A stretch of DNA of 34,161 nucleotides from a bacterium (lineage in GTDB: Bacteria; UBP15; UBA6099; DSWB01): NCBI GenBank assembly GCA_020061125.1, contig JAGUYV010000076.1, forward strand, positions 1-34,161. The letters are read 5' to 3'. The notes beneath the pieces were generated by a model, which ran no database searches, was not told where the DNA came from, and saw only the letters and a list, made by a program, of their open reading frames with translations. Every line of letters begins with the position of its first letter. Positions within the stretch are counted from its first letter, which is position 1. The position numbers and the translations under genes were made by a program. Below are positions 1 to 8,940 of this stretch, one piece after another.

Positions 1-1
1 G

Positions 2-145
2 GCCCTGGCCGGGGCGGCCCGCGCCCTGCTGAACCGGGCCGAGCGCGCCCGTGCGCGCGAACTCGCTCATGCGGTCACATACATCGAGCTGTCCGGCCGC
101 GCGGATTTCAACGCCGCCTTCGAGTCCTGCCTGCGTTTCGGGTGA
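2..145 (+). CDS. C-terminal fragment of ASKHA domain-containing / DUF4445 (RACo-like corrinoid-activation) protein, truncated by window edge
   Basis: Frame 2 is open from the edge to TGA at 143-145: ALAGAARALLNRAERARARELAHAVTYIELSGRADFNAAFESCLRFG*. The YIEL-x(4)-DF-x(3)-F-x(4)-RF tail resembles the C-terminus of DUF4445/RACo proteins. Only 47 aa visible. Confidence 0.45.
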   Translation, partial: ALAGAARALLNRAERARARELAHAVTYIELSGRADFNAAFESCLRFG

Positions 146-229
146 TTGTCTGTCTCCGCAGGGCATCTGGCGCATACGCTTGCTTTTCGTGTACAATTCA
201 GTAAACAGTCTTCGCGGGGTGACAGAATA

Positions 230-1489
230 ATGCACACATCCGGTCTACTGCTTCTGCTCTTAGTTCCCATCACGGCCGCTCTCAAAACGGAAACATTTCA
301 AGCCCCTCCAAAGCACAGCAAATTCACCGCCGAACTCACTTCCATCAATGAAACGCTGATAGGGGAACGGCAATTCAATTATTACATGTACGGATCATTG
401 CGCAATGGATACAGCACGGAGAAAATCACGGCGGAAACGCTTGACGGCAAACCTGTTTACAAAGTTGAAACCCATGACATTTTCCGGTTTCCCGCAATGC
501 ACTTTGAGGAGTCCAACACAGTATTATTGAAAACGGATTTGTCAATCATATCGCGCCGGGGCACGCTTATTCAAAACGATAAACAGAGCGGCAAAAAGAC
601 ATTAATTGAAGTATCCTGCCGAGGGCAAACCCAGGATCGGATGACCTGTGATTACAAAACGGACGGGGGACCGACCGAGAGCGAAGAATTCAAGACGCCC
701 AACGGTGAGCCGATCACCTTTGAGCAGACTCTTGCCCGAGCCATTCCCTGGGACAAAAATCCCATTCTCGACGAGTATTCGGTCTCCGACCACGACCGCC
801 AGCTCAAACGATATGTGGTGTCCCAGAAAGGGACGAGATCTGTAAATTTCAAAAACGGACAGACCGGAATCGTGCGCGAGATCCATTTTCAGGCCGCGGA
901 CAAAAGCATGGTCAACTCCATAATGTGGCTGCACGACGAACAAGGACACCTCGGAGGCGAGATATTCATGGAGAGCGCCGCTGGAGTGAAAGTGTTGCGC
1001 TCCGATCTCCCCCAGCCCGAGCTTCCATCAAGACCCGACCCCGCAACCACACCTCTGGAGCAGCTTTCTCCCATACAGTCAATGTCCGCTTTCGCCATCG
1101 CAAGCATTGAGAAGGACACCGGCAGATATCTGCAGCTTTTCGATGACAAATGCATCTATGATTATTTTGTGAGCGAATTGCCGGAGCAGGACATGATCAG
1201 TTACGAACAATTCTCAAAAGAGTTTCGCGATAATCTGCCGGAGATGGGAAACGATGAATGGCGCACGCATCTCTTGGAGCAATTTCCCGATTATCCTTTG
1301 CACACGATCATTGATACAATCATGCACAACACTTTTGAGGCATCGGTTCAGGGAAATTCCGCCACGCTCACGGACAAATCGGACGGTTCCACCCAACAAC
1401 TTTACCGTTATGACGGTGTTTGGAAAATCTGCATACTGGATGATTTGTTCGACGAAACGGATTTTGAGGATTCTGAAGATCAGGAATAA
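230..1489 (+). CDS. secreted hypothetical protein (signal peptide, acidic C-terminal tail)
   Basis: ORF 146-1489; the internal ATG at 230 gives a typical signal peptide (MHTSGLLLLLLVPITAA). No family recognised. Ends in an acidic tail (DDLFDETDFEDSEDQE). Confidence 0.7.
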   Translation: MHTSGLLLLLLVPITAALKTETFQAPPKHSKFTAELTSINETLIGERQFNYYMYGSLRNGYSTEKITAETLDGKPVYKVETHDIFRFPAMHFEESNTVLLKTDLSIISRRGTLIQNDKQSGKKTLIEVSCRGQTQDRMTCDYKTDGGPTESEEFKTPNGEPITFEQTLARAIPWDKNPILDEYSVSDHDRQLKRYVVSQKGTRSVNFKNGQTGIVREIHFQAADKSMVNSIMWLHDEQGHLGGEIFMESAAGVKVLRSDLPQPELPSRPDPATTPLEQLSPIQSMSAFAIASIEKDTGRYLQLFDDKCIYDYFVSELPEQDMISYEQFSKEFRDNLPEMGNDEWRTHLLEQFPDYPLHTIIDTIMHNTFEASVQGNSATLTDKSDGSTQQLYRYDGVWKICILDDLFDETDFEDSEDQE

Positions 1490-1501
1490 CGCACACCCAT
1501 T

Positions 1502-2503
1502 GTGAAATCACTCATGATGCTGCAACGAAAAAACATCGTGATCACCGGCGGCGCGGGCTTCATCGGCGCGCACCTGGCGCGCGCTCTGGCAGAAGATAAC
1601 CGGGTGACCATTTTTGACAACTTGAGCACGGGGTCGCGCGAGGCCGCGGCCGATCTTCTGGACGCGAACCGCGCGACATTGATCACGGGCGACATTCGCG
1701 ACCTGCATGGACTTGATGCCGTATTCAACGATGCGGACCTCGTGTTCCATCTCGCGGTCTTGAACCTTCGCGCATGCATGACGGATGCGGACGGCGCGGA
1801 GTCCGTGAATGTGCGCGGGACCCTGAACGCCGCGCGGGCCGCACAAAAAGCCGGCGCCGCACGGTTCGTATATGTATCGTCTTCGGACATTTACGGCGAT
1901 GTGGACGAGTTTCCCACGCCGGAATCCTGCAACCCGCGTCCCACGACAATCTATGGGGCGACCAAACTTGCCGGCGAACTGGTGTGTGACGCCCTGCGCC
2001 GCGCCAACGGATTTCCGGCCCTGGTCGTGCGTCCGTTCAATGCGTATGGTCCTGGCGAGCACGCAGCCGGTGACAGCGGCGAGGCGCTGCCCCGGTTCAT
2101 CGTGTACGCGCTCGCAGGACGGCCCCTGCCGGTTTATGGGTCAGGCGCGCAGACCCGCAGTTTTACGCATATCAGCGACACGGTGCGCGGGATGATCGCC
2201 GCCGCCAGTCTGGAGAGCATCCCGGATTTCCCGCTGAATATCGCAAGCGCGCGCGAGGTCAGCATCATGGACGCCGCCCGCGCCGTGCTTCACGCTCTTA
2301 ATCTGCCGGACCATCCCATTGAGCATCTGCCGCAGAGGCCCGGCGACATGGCCAGACAGTGCGCGGATGTGTCGCGCATGCGCGCTCTTGCCGGATTCAG
2401 CGCGGACATCACCCTGGAACAGGGTCTGCCCTCTCTCATAGATTATCTGCGCTCCTCGGCCCCGGATCCCGAAAGCGCGCCCCGGCTTTGGCCCGGCTCT
2501 TGA
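1502..2503 (+). CDS. NAD-dependent epimerase/dehydratase (UDP-glucose 4-epimerase-like, extended SDR)
   Basis: N-terminal GGAGFIGAHLARAL Rossmann motif, SSSDIYG and YGATK active-site motif, RPFNAYGPG. GTG start at 1502, alternative ATGs just downstream. Confidence 0.9.
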   Translation: MKSLMMLQRKNIVITGGAGFIGAHLARALAEDNRVTIFDNLSTGSREAAADLLDANRATLITGDIRDLHGLDAVFNDADLVFHLAVLNLRACMTDADGAESVNVRGTLNAARAAQKAGAARFVYVSSSDIYGDVDEFPTPESCNPRPTTIYGATKLAGELVCDALRRANGFPALVVRPFNAYGPGEHAAGDSGEALPRFIVYALAGRPLPVYGSGAQTRSFTHISDTVRGMIAAASLESIPDFPLNIASAREVSIMDAARAVLHALNLPDHPIEHLPQRPGDMARQCADVSRMRALAGFSADITLEQGLPSLIDYLRSSAPDPESAPRLWPGS

Positions 2504-2508
2504 CGGCT

Positions 2509-2537
2509 TTGTCCCGCATGCATTCCTGTGATAGAAT
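2509..2537 (+). promoter_or_regulatory. putative sigma70-type promoter for MFS gene (TTGTCC-N17-TAGAAT)
   Basis: -35-like TTGTCC at 2509-2514, exact 17-bp spacer, -10-like TAGAAT at 2532-2537 (5/6 to TATAAT), upstream of the CDS at 2609. Confidence 0.4.
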
Positions 2538-2544
2538 CTCATGC

Positions 2545-2563
2545 AACCCGGTGCAGCCGGGTT
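2545..2563 (+). terminator. hairpin AACCCGG-TGCAG-CCGGGTT followed by T-rich TGTTTGT; terminator or leader stem-loop
   Basis: Perfect 7-bp inverted repeat with 5-nt loop and a T-rich tail, downstream of the epimerase stop. Confidence 0.45.
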
Positions 2564-2608
2564 TGTTTGTGAATCCAGCGGCGACCGGCGCCCGGGAGTT
2601 TTGACAAT

Positions 2609-3841
2609 ATGCCCATCTCCGAAAGCGCGGCAAAGAACGGCAATGACAGGTTGACTCCTTATCTGGCCGGCCTCATGGTCCTACTGTGCTTCGCGACATT
2701 TTCTGAAGGCTACGATTTCTTCATCATGAGTCTGGTCATAAAGCGGCTCGGCGCGGAATTCTCCGTGGATTTGGGCAATGTGTTCAAGCTCGTGGTCGCG
2801 GGTGTCAATTGCGGTGCTGTTGTGGGTTTCTTTTTGACCCGGCTCGGGGACACCTTCGGGAGAAAGCCGCTGCTGATCGCGAGCATCCTCGGATTCGGCG
2901 GATGCAGCCTGCTCACCGCGGTCAGCCCCAATATCTACTATTACCTTGTGGTGCAGTTTTTCGCCAAGATGTTCCTGGTCACGGAGTTCGGCCTGGCCAT
3001 CATCATGGTGAGCGAAGAGTTTCCGGCGGCCAAGCGCGGCACCTATGTGGCCATCCTGGAAGTGGCGGGCGCGCTGGGCGGCGGTGCGGCCATGTTCTTG
3101 AGTTCCATCATCATCCCCGAGTGGGGCTGGCGGGGCATGTACTGGTTCGGCGGCATCCCCGTTCTGATCGTGCCGGTGATGTTGCTTTATGTAAAGGAAA
3201 CGCAGCATTTTCAAATGATTAAAAAGGGCGGCGAAGCGCTGCGTCAGCCGTTGATGCACATCTGGAGCACGCCGTCGAAAAAATATGTGGTCCTGGTCGG
3301 GTTGCTATGGTTTCTGGCGTATTTGAGTTATGCGGGCGTGATATACGCATGGCCCACTTTCGCGGAAGTGGAACGCAACTGGACCGTGCAGACAATCGGG
3401 GTGCGTATCGTGGCCGCCTTCGCGGTTGGCATGCTGGGCTATCTTATTTCCGGCGTGATGATGGATCTGATTGGCAGACGCATCACGGGCGCAGTGTTTT
3501 TTCTGGGCAGCGCCGTGTCGCTGGTGTGGTGTTTCACGGCGCACGAGCCATACATGATACCCTCCATCGCATCGGCCATGTTTTTTATTTTCGCCCTGCT
3601 CCCGATATGCAGCACATACAACGCGGAACTGTTTCCCACGGAACTGCGCGCCAATGCCGCGGCATGGTGCAATTACCTTTTCGGCCGTCCCGCGCAGGTG
3701 GCCGCGCCCGTGGTTATCGGCATGATCGAGGGCATCGGCCCGGCCGCGCGCACTCTGGCCATAGGCCCGTTCCTGGCCATTTTCGTGGTTCTGTTCCTGT
3801 TGCCAGAGACAAAAGGCATTAAACTTGACAGGGTGCATTAG
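2609..3841 (+). CDS. MFS transporter (sugar / organic acid type)
   Basis: About 12 hydrophobic segments; MFS loop motif RLGDTFGRKPLL and second-half DLIGRR; ends LPETKGIKLD, typical of sugar/organic acid MFS. Confidence 0.88.
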   Translation: MPISESAAKNGNDRLTPYLAGLMVLLCFATFSEGYDFFIMSLVIKRLGAEFSVDLGNVFKLVVAGVNCGAVVGFFLTRLGDTFGRKPLLIASILGFGGCSLLTAVSPNIYYYLVVQFFAKMFLVTEFGLAIIMVSEEFPAAKRGTYVAILEVAGALGGGAAMFLSSIIIPEWGWRGMYWFGGIPVLIVPVMLLYVKETQHFQMIKKGGEALRQPLMHIWSTPSKKYVVLVGLLWFLAYLSYAGVIYAWPTFAEVERNWTVQTIGVRIVAAFAVGMLGYLISGVMMDLIGRRITGAVFFLGSAVSLVWCFTAHEPYMIPSIASAMFFIFALLPICSTYNAELFPTELRANAAAWCNYLFGRPAQVAAPVVIGMIEGIGPAARTLAIGPFLAIFVVLFLLPETKGIKLDRVH

Positions 3842-3907
3842 CGGGCGAATGTGCCTGGAGGCGCGTTCGCCGGATACTGACATATCAAGGAAGAGAGGTT
3901 TCATCCC

Positions 3908-4732
3908 ATGGCGGATTTAAGCGGAAAAGTCGCGCTGGTCACAGGCGCGGCCAGAGAAGGCGGCATCGGCCGGGCCATTGCCGTGCGCCTGGCCGCGGAC
4001 GGCGCGGATATTGTGGTCGCGGACCTGTGTTCAGACAAAGGCGAGAAAGATGCGGTGTGGCGCGGACTCCAGGACCGCGTGCGGGAAATCGAGGCGCTCG
4101 GCCGCCACGCGCTTGCGCTTCACGCGGACATCACGGACGAGAAAACCGTGGACGCCATGATCGGAGCAATCAAAGAGAACTTCGCGCGGCTCGACATCGT
4201 GTGCAACAACGCGGGCGCGGCGTTCGGCATGAACCTGTCCTACATGATATCCCCCGCGGACTGGCGCAAAATGATAGACATCAACCTCACGGGCACATTC
4301 CTTGTGTCGCGCGCCGCGGCCCAGTGGATGACCCGCCTCAACAATGGAGGAAGCATCATCAACACCGCTTCGTGGCGCGGCTGGCACCCGCACATTTTCA
4401 TGGCCGCGTACAACGCTGCTAAAGCCGGCGTCATCTCCCTCACCCAGACCATGGCCCTGGAGCTGGCCGCGCAGAAAATCCGCGTCAACGCCATTTGCCC
4501 CGGCAAGGTGGACACGGACATGGAACGCGCCGCCTGGGAGCTCAAAGCCAACGCTTTCGGGAAATCTATCGAGGAAATGATTAAGGAAGAGGAAGACAAG
4601 ATTCCGCTCAAGGTCATCGCCAAACCCGCGGATATCGCGAACCTGGCCGCGTTCCTGGCATCGGACGAGTCTTTCCACATGACCGGTCAGGCCGTGCAAA
4701 TCACCGGCGGCATGGATATCGTCCGCGTCTAG
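3908..4732 (+). CDS. SDR family oxidoreductase
   Basis: TGAAREGGIGRAIA cofactor motif, NNAG, Ser plus YNAAK catalytic motif, ICPGKVDTDM. AGGAAGAGAGG SD-like sequence upstream. Confidence 0.92.
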   Translation: MADLSGKVALVTGAAREGGIGRAIAVRLAADGADIVVADLCSDKGEKDAVWRGLQDRVREIEALGRHALALHADITDEKTVDAMIGAIKENFARLDIVCNNAGAAFGMNLSYMISPADWRKMIDINLTGTFLVSRAAAQWMTRLNNGGSIINTASWRGWHPHIFMAAYNAAKAGVISLTQTMALELAAQKIRVNAICPGKVDTDMERAAWELKANAFGKSIEEMIKEEEDKIPLKVIAKPADIANLAAFLASDESFHMTGQAVQITGGMDIVRV

Positions 4733-4822
4733 CGCGTGTCTCAAATTTCGGAGCATGCCTCTGCAATTTCCATTGTTGGCATGGCTCCAGATTCCCTTTG
4801 AATATTGCATGAGAAACAAAGA

Positions 4823-4850
4823 GCCGGGCGCACGCCATGCGCCGCCCGGC
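4823..4850 (-). terminator. putative terminator of the amt-glnB unit (GC hairpin then CTTTGTTTCTC on minus strand)
   Basis: GCCGGGCG(CA)...(TG)CG..CGCCCGGC bulged inverted repeat between convergent SDR(+) and PII(-) genes, with a T-rich minus-strand tail. Confidence 0.4.
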
Positions 4851-4915
4851 CGGGAAACCCTGTGGACATGAAGCCCTTTCGGGCATTGTCAATTTTTTAA
4901 ATCCATCAACACCCG

Positions 4916-5257
4916 CTATCCGATGGCCGCAGGCCCGCGCTCACCCGTGCGGATGCGGATGACATCTTCGAGCGGTGAGACGAAGATCTTGCCGTCCCCG
5001 ATGCGGCCTTCCTTTGCGCCTTTGACGATGGCGTCCACGGTGCGATCCAGGAAGTCGTCGTTCACGGCAATCTCGATGCGAATCTTCTTGAGCAGATTCA
5101 CTTCCGAGGCCACGCCGCGGTATGTGGTGGAGTAGCCCTTCTGCTGTCCGCAGCCCAGGGCGTTGGTTACGCTCATTTTGAACACCTCGGCCTCGAACAG
5201 CGCCTTCTTCACATCCGGCAGCTTTTCGGGCCTGATATAAGCGACAACTCGTTTCAT
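4916..5257 (-). CDS. glnB: P-II family nitrogen regulatory protein
   Basis: 113 aa, collinear with GlnB/Gln[14 protein letters not shown]..., T-loop [15 protein letters not shown]-loop [31 protein letters not shown] upstream. Adjacent to amt. Confidence 0.93.
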   Translation of the reverse strand: MKRVVAYIRPEKLPDVKKALFEAEVFKMSVTNALGCGQQKGYSTTYRGVASEVNLLKKIRIEIAVNDDFLDRTVDAIVKGAKEGRIGDGKIFVSPLEDVIRIRTGERGPAAIG

Positions 5258-5293
5258 TTCTGCAATCCTCCCTTGCGAAGTGTACCGGCCAGC

Positions 5294-5322
5294 CCGTTCC
5301 CCGCCGCGCGGGCGGGGAACGG
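5294..5322. repeat. perfect 12-bp inverted repeat CCGTTCCCCGCC-GCGCG-GGCGGGGAACGG between amt and glnB
   Basis: Read directly; both arms are exact reverse complements. Confidence 0.9.
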
Positions 5323-5348
5323 ACCTTTACCGATGTGAAAGGTCAATG

Positions 5349-6731
5349 TTACTGGGTGCTGAAAATCTGGAACCCGCTGTACGACTCACAGCCGTGCTCG
5401 TCAATGTCCAGTCCGCGCAGTTCCTCTTCCTGTGTCACGCGCAGGCCCACGGTTGCCGACAGAACTTTGAACATGATGAACGCCAGGCTGAATGTCCAGA
5501 CGAACACCGATGCGATACCGGTGAGCTGAATCAAAAGCTGGTTCACGCCGCCTCCGAAGAACAGACCATTTACGCCGCCGAATTTTTCCTGCGCAAACAG
5601 GCCCACGCACATGGTGCCGAAACTGCCGCACATGCCATGCACGGAGATGGCGCCCACGGGGTCGTCAATTTTCAGAACTTTGTCAATGAACTCGACGGCG
5701 ACGACCACCAGAACACCCGCCATGAGGCCGATGATGATGGCGCTCTGCGGTGAAACATTGGCGCAAGGCGCGGTGATGGCAACCAGACCCGCCAGCGCGC
5801 CGTTCAATGTCATGCTGATGTCGGGTTTGCCGAATCTGAACCAGGCGAATATCATGGCGGAACAAGCGCCTGCGGCTGCGGCAAGATTCGTGGTTACGGC
5901 GATGTGCGCGATATTGGGCGCCAGACCCGAAACCGTGCTGCCCGGATTGAATCCGAACCAGCCGAACCACAGGATGAAAACGCCGAGCGCAGCAAGCGGA
6001 ATGTTGTGACCGGGGATAGCGTTGACCTGACCGTTGGGACCATACTTACCGATGCGCGGCCCCAGAATCATCGCTCCTGCCAGTGCGCACCATCCGCCCA
6101 CCGAGTGCACCACAGTGGAACCCGCAAAGTCAATCATGGCCCCGCCCATCACGCGGCTCAACCAGCCGCCGCCCCAGATCCAGTGTCCGACGACAGGGTA
6201 TATCAGCGCACTGACAATACCACTGTATATCAGATACGAAGTGAATTTGGTGCGTTCAGCCATGGCGCCGGACACGATGGTGGCCGCCGTGGCCGCGAAC
6301 ACGACCTGGAAGAGCCAGAATGTGAACGGGCGTAGGGATCCGCTCTGCGCAGGATCCCCGCCCCATCCAAAGAATCCGCCAATCATGTCGGTGCCGAACA
6401 TGATGCCGAACCCCAGCAGGAAATATGCCAGGGACCCGATGGCGAAATCCATCTGGTTCTTCATGATGATGTTTCCAGCGTTTTTAGCGCGGGTGAAACC
6501 CGTTTCCACCATTGCGAATCCGGCCTGCATGAAAAACACCAGGAACGCACAGAACAGGGTCCAGACTGTGTCCACGGCGATTACTGTGTCGGCGATGGAC
6601 GCGGCATTAGATGCAATCGTAGGAGCGGCTTCTTCCTGGGCGTGAAGAATGCGCGCCCCGGTTATTACCAAAAACACAATTGCAGGAAGTATCATTTTCT
6701 TGTTCAGGAACAGCTTGCGAAACATTGACAT
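5349..6731 (-). CDS. amt: ammonium transporter (Amt family)
   Basis: ORF 5349-6788; the ATG at 6731 gives a signal peptide (MSMFRKLFLNKKMILPAIVFLVITGARILHAQ). Amt motifs DFAGSTVVHSVGG and ISVHGMCGSFG (twin His), C-terminal GLDIDEHG. Confidence 0.95.
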   Translation of the reverse strand: MSMFRKLFLNKKMILPAIVFLVITGARILHAQEEAAPTIASNAASIADTVIAVDTVWTLFCAFLVFFMQAGFAMVETGFTRAKNAGNIIMKNQMDFAIGSLAYFLLGFGIMFGTDMIGGFFGWGGDPAQSGSLRPFTFWLFQVVFAATAATIVSGAMAERTKFTSYLIYSGIVSALIYPVVGHWIWGGGWLSRVMGGAMIDFAGSTVVHSVGGWCALAGAMILGPRIGKYGPNGQVNAIPGHNIPLAALGVFILWFGWFGFNPGSTVSGLAPNIAHIAVTTNLAAAAGACSAMIFAWFRFGKPDISMTLNGALAGLVAITAPCANVSPQSAIIIGLMAGVLVVVAVEFIDKVLKIDDPVGAISVHGMCGSFGTMCVGLFAQEKFGGVNGLFFGGGVNQLLIQLTGIASVFVWTFSLAFIMFKVLSATVGLRVTQEEELRGLDIDEHGCESYSGFQIFSTQ

Positions 6732-7005
6732 AGTCCTCCAGAAGTTCTCGCGAAAGGCTCGAAGCCGCCGCGGCGATGGGAACTGCAATCAGGATCTCAC
6801 ACACGCTTTACGCATGTGAAACCGCGACGGCGCTGGCCAGGACAGGCGGAACGCCGCACATGGCATCCCGTTTTCGGCCACTGACACATCACATGTCTCA
6901 TTGCTGCACACCTCCACATCGGTCTGACTGCCCGGGATTTTCTCCTGCCACTCCGCATGAGCATGATTTGCGCACGCAGCACCCTGTCAGTCGCCAGATG
7001 CTATA

Positions 7006-7021
7006 TGCACTTTCCGTACCA
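7006..7021 (-). promoter_or_regulatory. putative sigma54 (-24/-12) promoter for amt: TGGTACGGAAAGTGCA
   Basis: Minus-strand TGGTACG-N4-GTGCA against consensus TGGCACG-N4-TTGCW, 10 of 12 defined positions, GG-N10-GC spacing exact, about 275 bp upstream of the amt ATG. Confidence 0.5.
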
Positions 7022-7248
7022 TTCAGAAAAAAATGTCGAATATCCTGAATATTGCCTTTATTACTGGCATAATTTTCTTTCAATAGGCATGTTCGCACGG
7101 CTTGCTGCTGGTATATCGAATATTTGTGGAACAATTTCGTCTCTGCCATTATACTATGGCACATAATTGTATTGCGGCCATGGAAAATTGGCTTGTCAGC
7201 AGTATTGAGAATCCTTATATGAGTTAAGTACAAACGGAACGGGGCGCA

Positions 7249-8811
7249 ATGGAACGCAAGATAAGAGAACTGTCGGCCATGTACGGAGTGGCCCGGCTGC
7301 TTGGCACAAAAACCGACCTTCGGGAAATGCTCGAGGACATTTTGAACCTGCTGTCCGGCGAGATGGGCATGAAGCGGGGAATGATCACGCTCGTTGACAA
7401 GGATTTGCAGGAAGCATACATTGACATCGCGCCCGAGGCGCAGAAGAAGAGCATCCAGAACATCCGATATGGACTGGGCGAAGGGGTAACGGGCCGCGTG
7501 GTGGCCACGGGCCGGCCCATGGCCATCCCCAAGCTGGACGAAGAACCCATGTTCCTTGACCGCACGGGCATGCGCCGGGAGATTGACCGATCGGGCCTCG
7601 CGTTCATCTGCGTGCCTATCAAGCATGGGGACAGCGTTCTTGGCGCGTTGAGCGTGGACACCGTGGCCGGCCCCAGCACGCAGCTTGAGGACGAAGTAGA
7701 GTTCCTGTCAGCCGTGGCTGACATGGTGGCCCAGAGCGTGCGCACGCGCAGGCAGATGGAGGAACGGCGCGAACGACTGGAGCGCGAAAACGAACGCCTG
7801 CGCCGCCAGATTGAAAAATCGCGCCCGGACAACATCATCGGCAACTCGCGCTGCATGCAGGAAGTGTATGCGCTCATCACGCAGGTGGCGGACTCCAGCG
7901 CCACGGTGCTGGTCACTGGCGAAACCGGCACGGGCAAGGAGCTTGTGGCGCACGCCATCCACAAGGCCAGCGCACGGCGCGACGGCCCTTTCGTGCGCGT
8001 AAACTGTGGCGCCCTGCCCGATAACCTGCTGGAAAACGAACTGTTCGGCCACGAAAAAGGCTCCTACACCGGCGCCACGGAACGCTACATCGGCCGCTTC
8101 GAGACCGCCAACGGCGGCACCATTTTCCTCGACGAAATCGGCGAAATGTCCCTGTCCGCGCAAACGCGCCTGCTGCGCATTCTTCAGGAAAAGGAACTCG
8201 AACGCCTTGGCGGGGGCAAGCCCATTAAAGTGAATGTGCGCGTGATCTGCGCCACCAACCGGGATCTGGAGCAGGCCGTGCAAAGCGGCGAATTCCGCGC
8301 CGACCTGTTTTTCCGCATCAATGTGTTTCCCATCCATGTGCCGCCCCTGCGAGAGCGTGGCGCGGACATCACACTGCTCGCCGACTACTTTGTGCAGAAA
8401 TACTCGCAGCAATTGAACAAGCCCGTGACGCGCATCAACTCTCCAGCCATCGAAGCGCTCATGGCCTATCACTGGCCCGGTAATGTGCGTGAACTTGAAA
8501 ACTGCATGGAGCGCGCCGTGCTGCTCTGCCAGGAAGGCGTTGTGCGCGCCTACAACCTGCCTCCCACCCTGCAGCTCAAACGCAAGGATCTGGAAAATGT
8601 TAAGGGCGGTTCCCTGGAAAAAATGGTGGCCGCTTACGAGCGCGATCTCATCGAAGACGCCATCAAATACTCGAAGGGCAACCAGAGCAAAGCCGCGCGC
8701 CAACTCGGCACCACAAAGCGCATCATCCAGTACAAGGTGAAAAAGTACAACATAGACTGCGACCGCTACAAAAGCGTGCGTTCAGGCGCGACCACTGGAG
8801 AAAATGAATAA
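7249..8811 (+). CDS. GAF domain-containing sigma54-dependent transcriptional activator, NifA-like
   Basis: N-terminal GAF-like region ([21 protein letters not shown]), Walker [15 protein letters not shown] loop, [35 protein letters not shown]-terminal Fis-type HTH ([26 protein letters not shown]). Confidence 0.93.
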   Translation: MERKIRELSAMYGVARLLGTKTDLREMLEDILNLLSGEMGMKRGMITLVDKDLQEAYIDIAPEAQKKSIQNIRYGLGEGVTGRVVATGRPMAIPKLDEEPMFLDRTGMRREIDRSGLAFICVPIKHGDSVLGALSVDTVAGPSTQLEDEVEFLSAVADMVAQSVRTRRQMEERRERLERENERLRRQIEKSRPDNIIGNSRCMQEVYALITQVADSSATVLVTGETGTGKELVAHAIHKASARRDGPFVRVNCGALPDNLLENELFGHEKGSYTGATERYIGRFETANGGTIFLDEIGEMSLSAQTRLLRILQEKELERLGGGKPIKVNVRVICATNRDLEQAVQSGEFRADLFFRINVFPIHVPPLRERGADITLLADYFVQKYSQQLNKPVTRINSPAIEALMAYHWPGNVRELENCMERAVLLCQEGVVRAYNLPPTLQLKRKDLENVKGGSLEKMVAAYERDLIEDAIKYSKGNQSKAARQLGTTKRIIQYKVKKYNIDCDRYKSVRSGATTGENE

Positions 8812-8940
8812 AAACCTCGCCATGGCTTATTCCGCAGCCCGCAGAATTCCAATGAGCGCAGATGTCAGTGCAACGCTCATGAGTCGCCATATCTTCAATT
8901 GATTCATTCATGATTCGCGGAAAATTTGATCCGATATCAG

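Noticed and set aside
6969-6985. Second GG-N10-GC match on the minus strand upstream of amt (GGGTGCTGCGTGCGCAA)
   Set aside because: Only the invariant dinucleotides fit; flanking consensus is poor compared with 7006-7021.
7157-7175. TGGCAC...TTGC as a sigma54 promoter for the activator gene
   Set aside because: Spacing between GG and GC is 14, not the required 10.
6898-7626. 242-aa minus-strand ORF across the amt/activator intergenic region
   Set aside because: Overlaps the activator 5' end, no motifs, compositionally odd; likely chance.
7708-8703. 331-aa minus-strand ORF antisense to the NifA-like gene
   Set aside because: Plus strand carries conserved AAA+ motifs; the antisense product has none.
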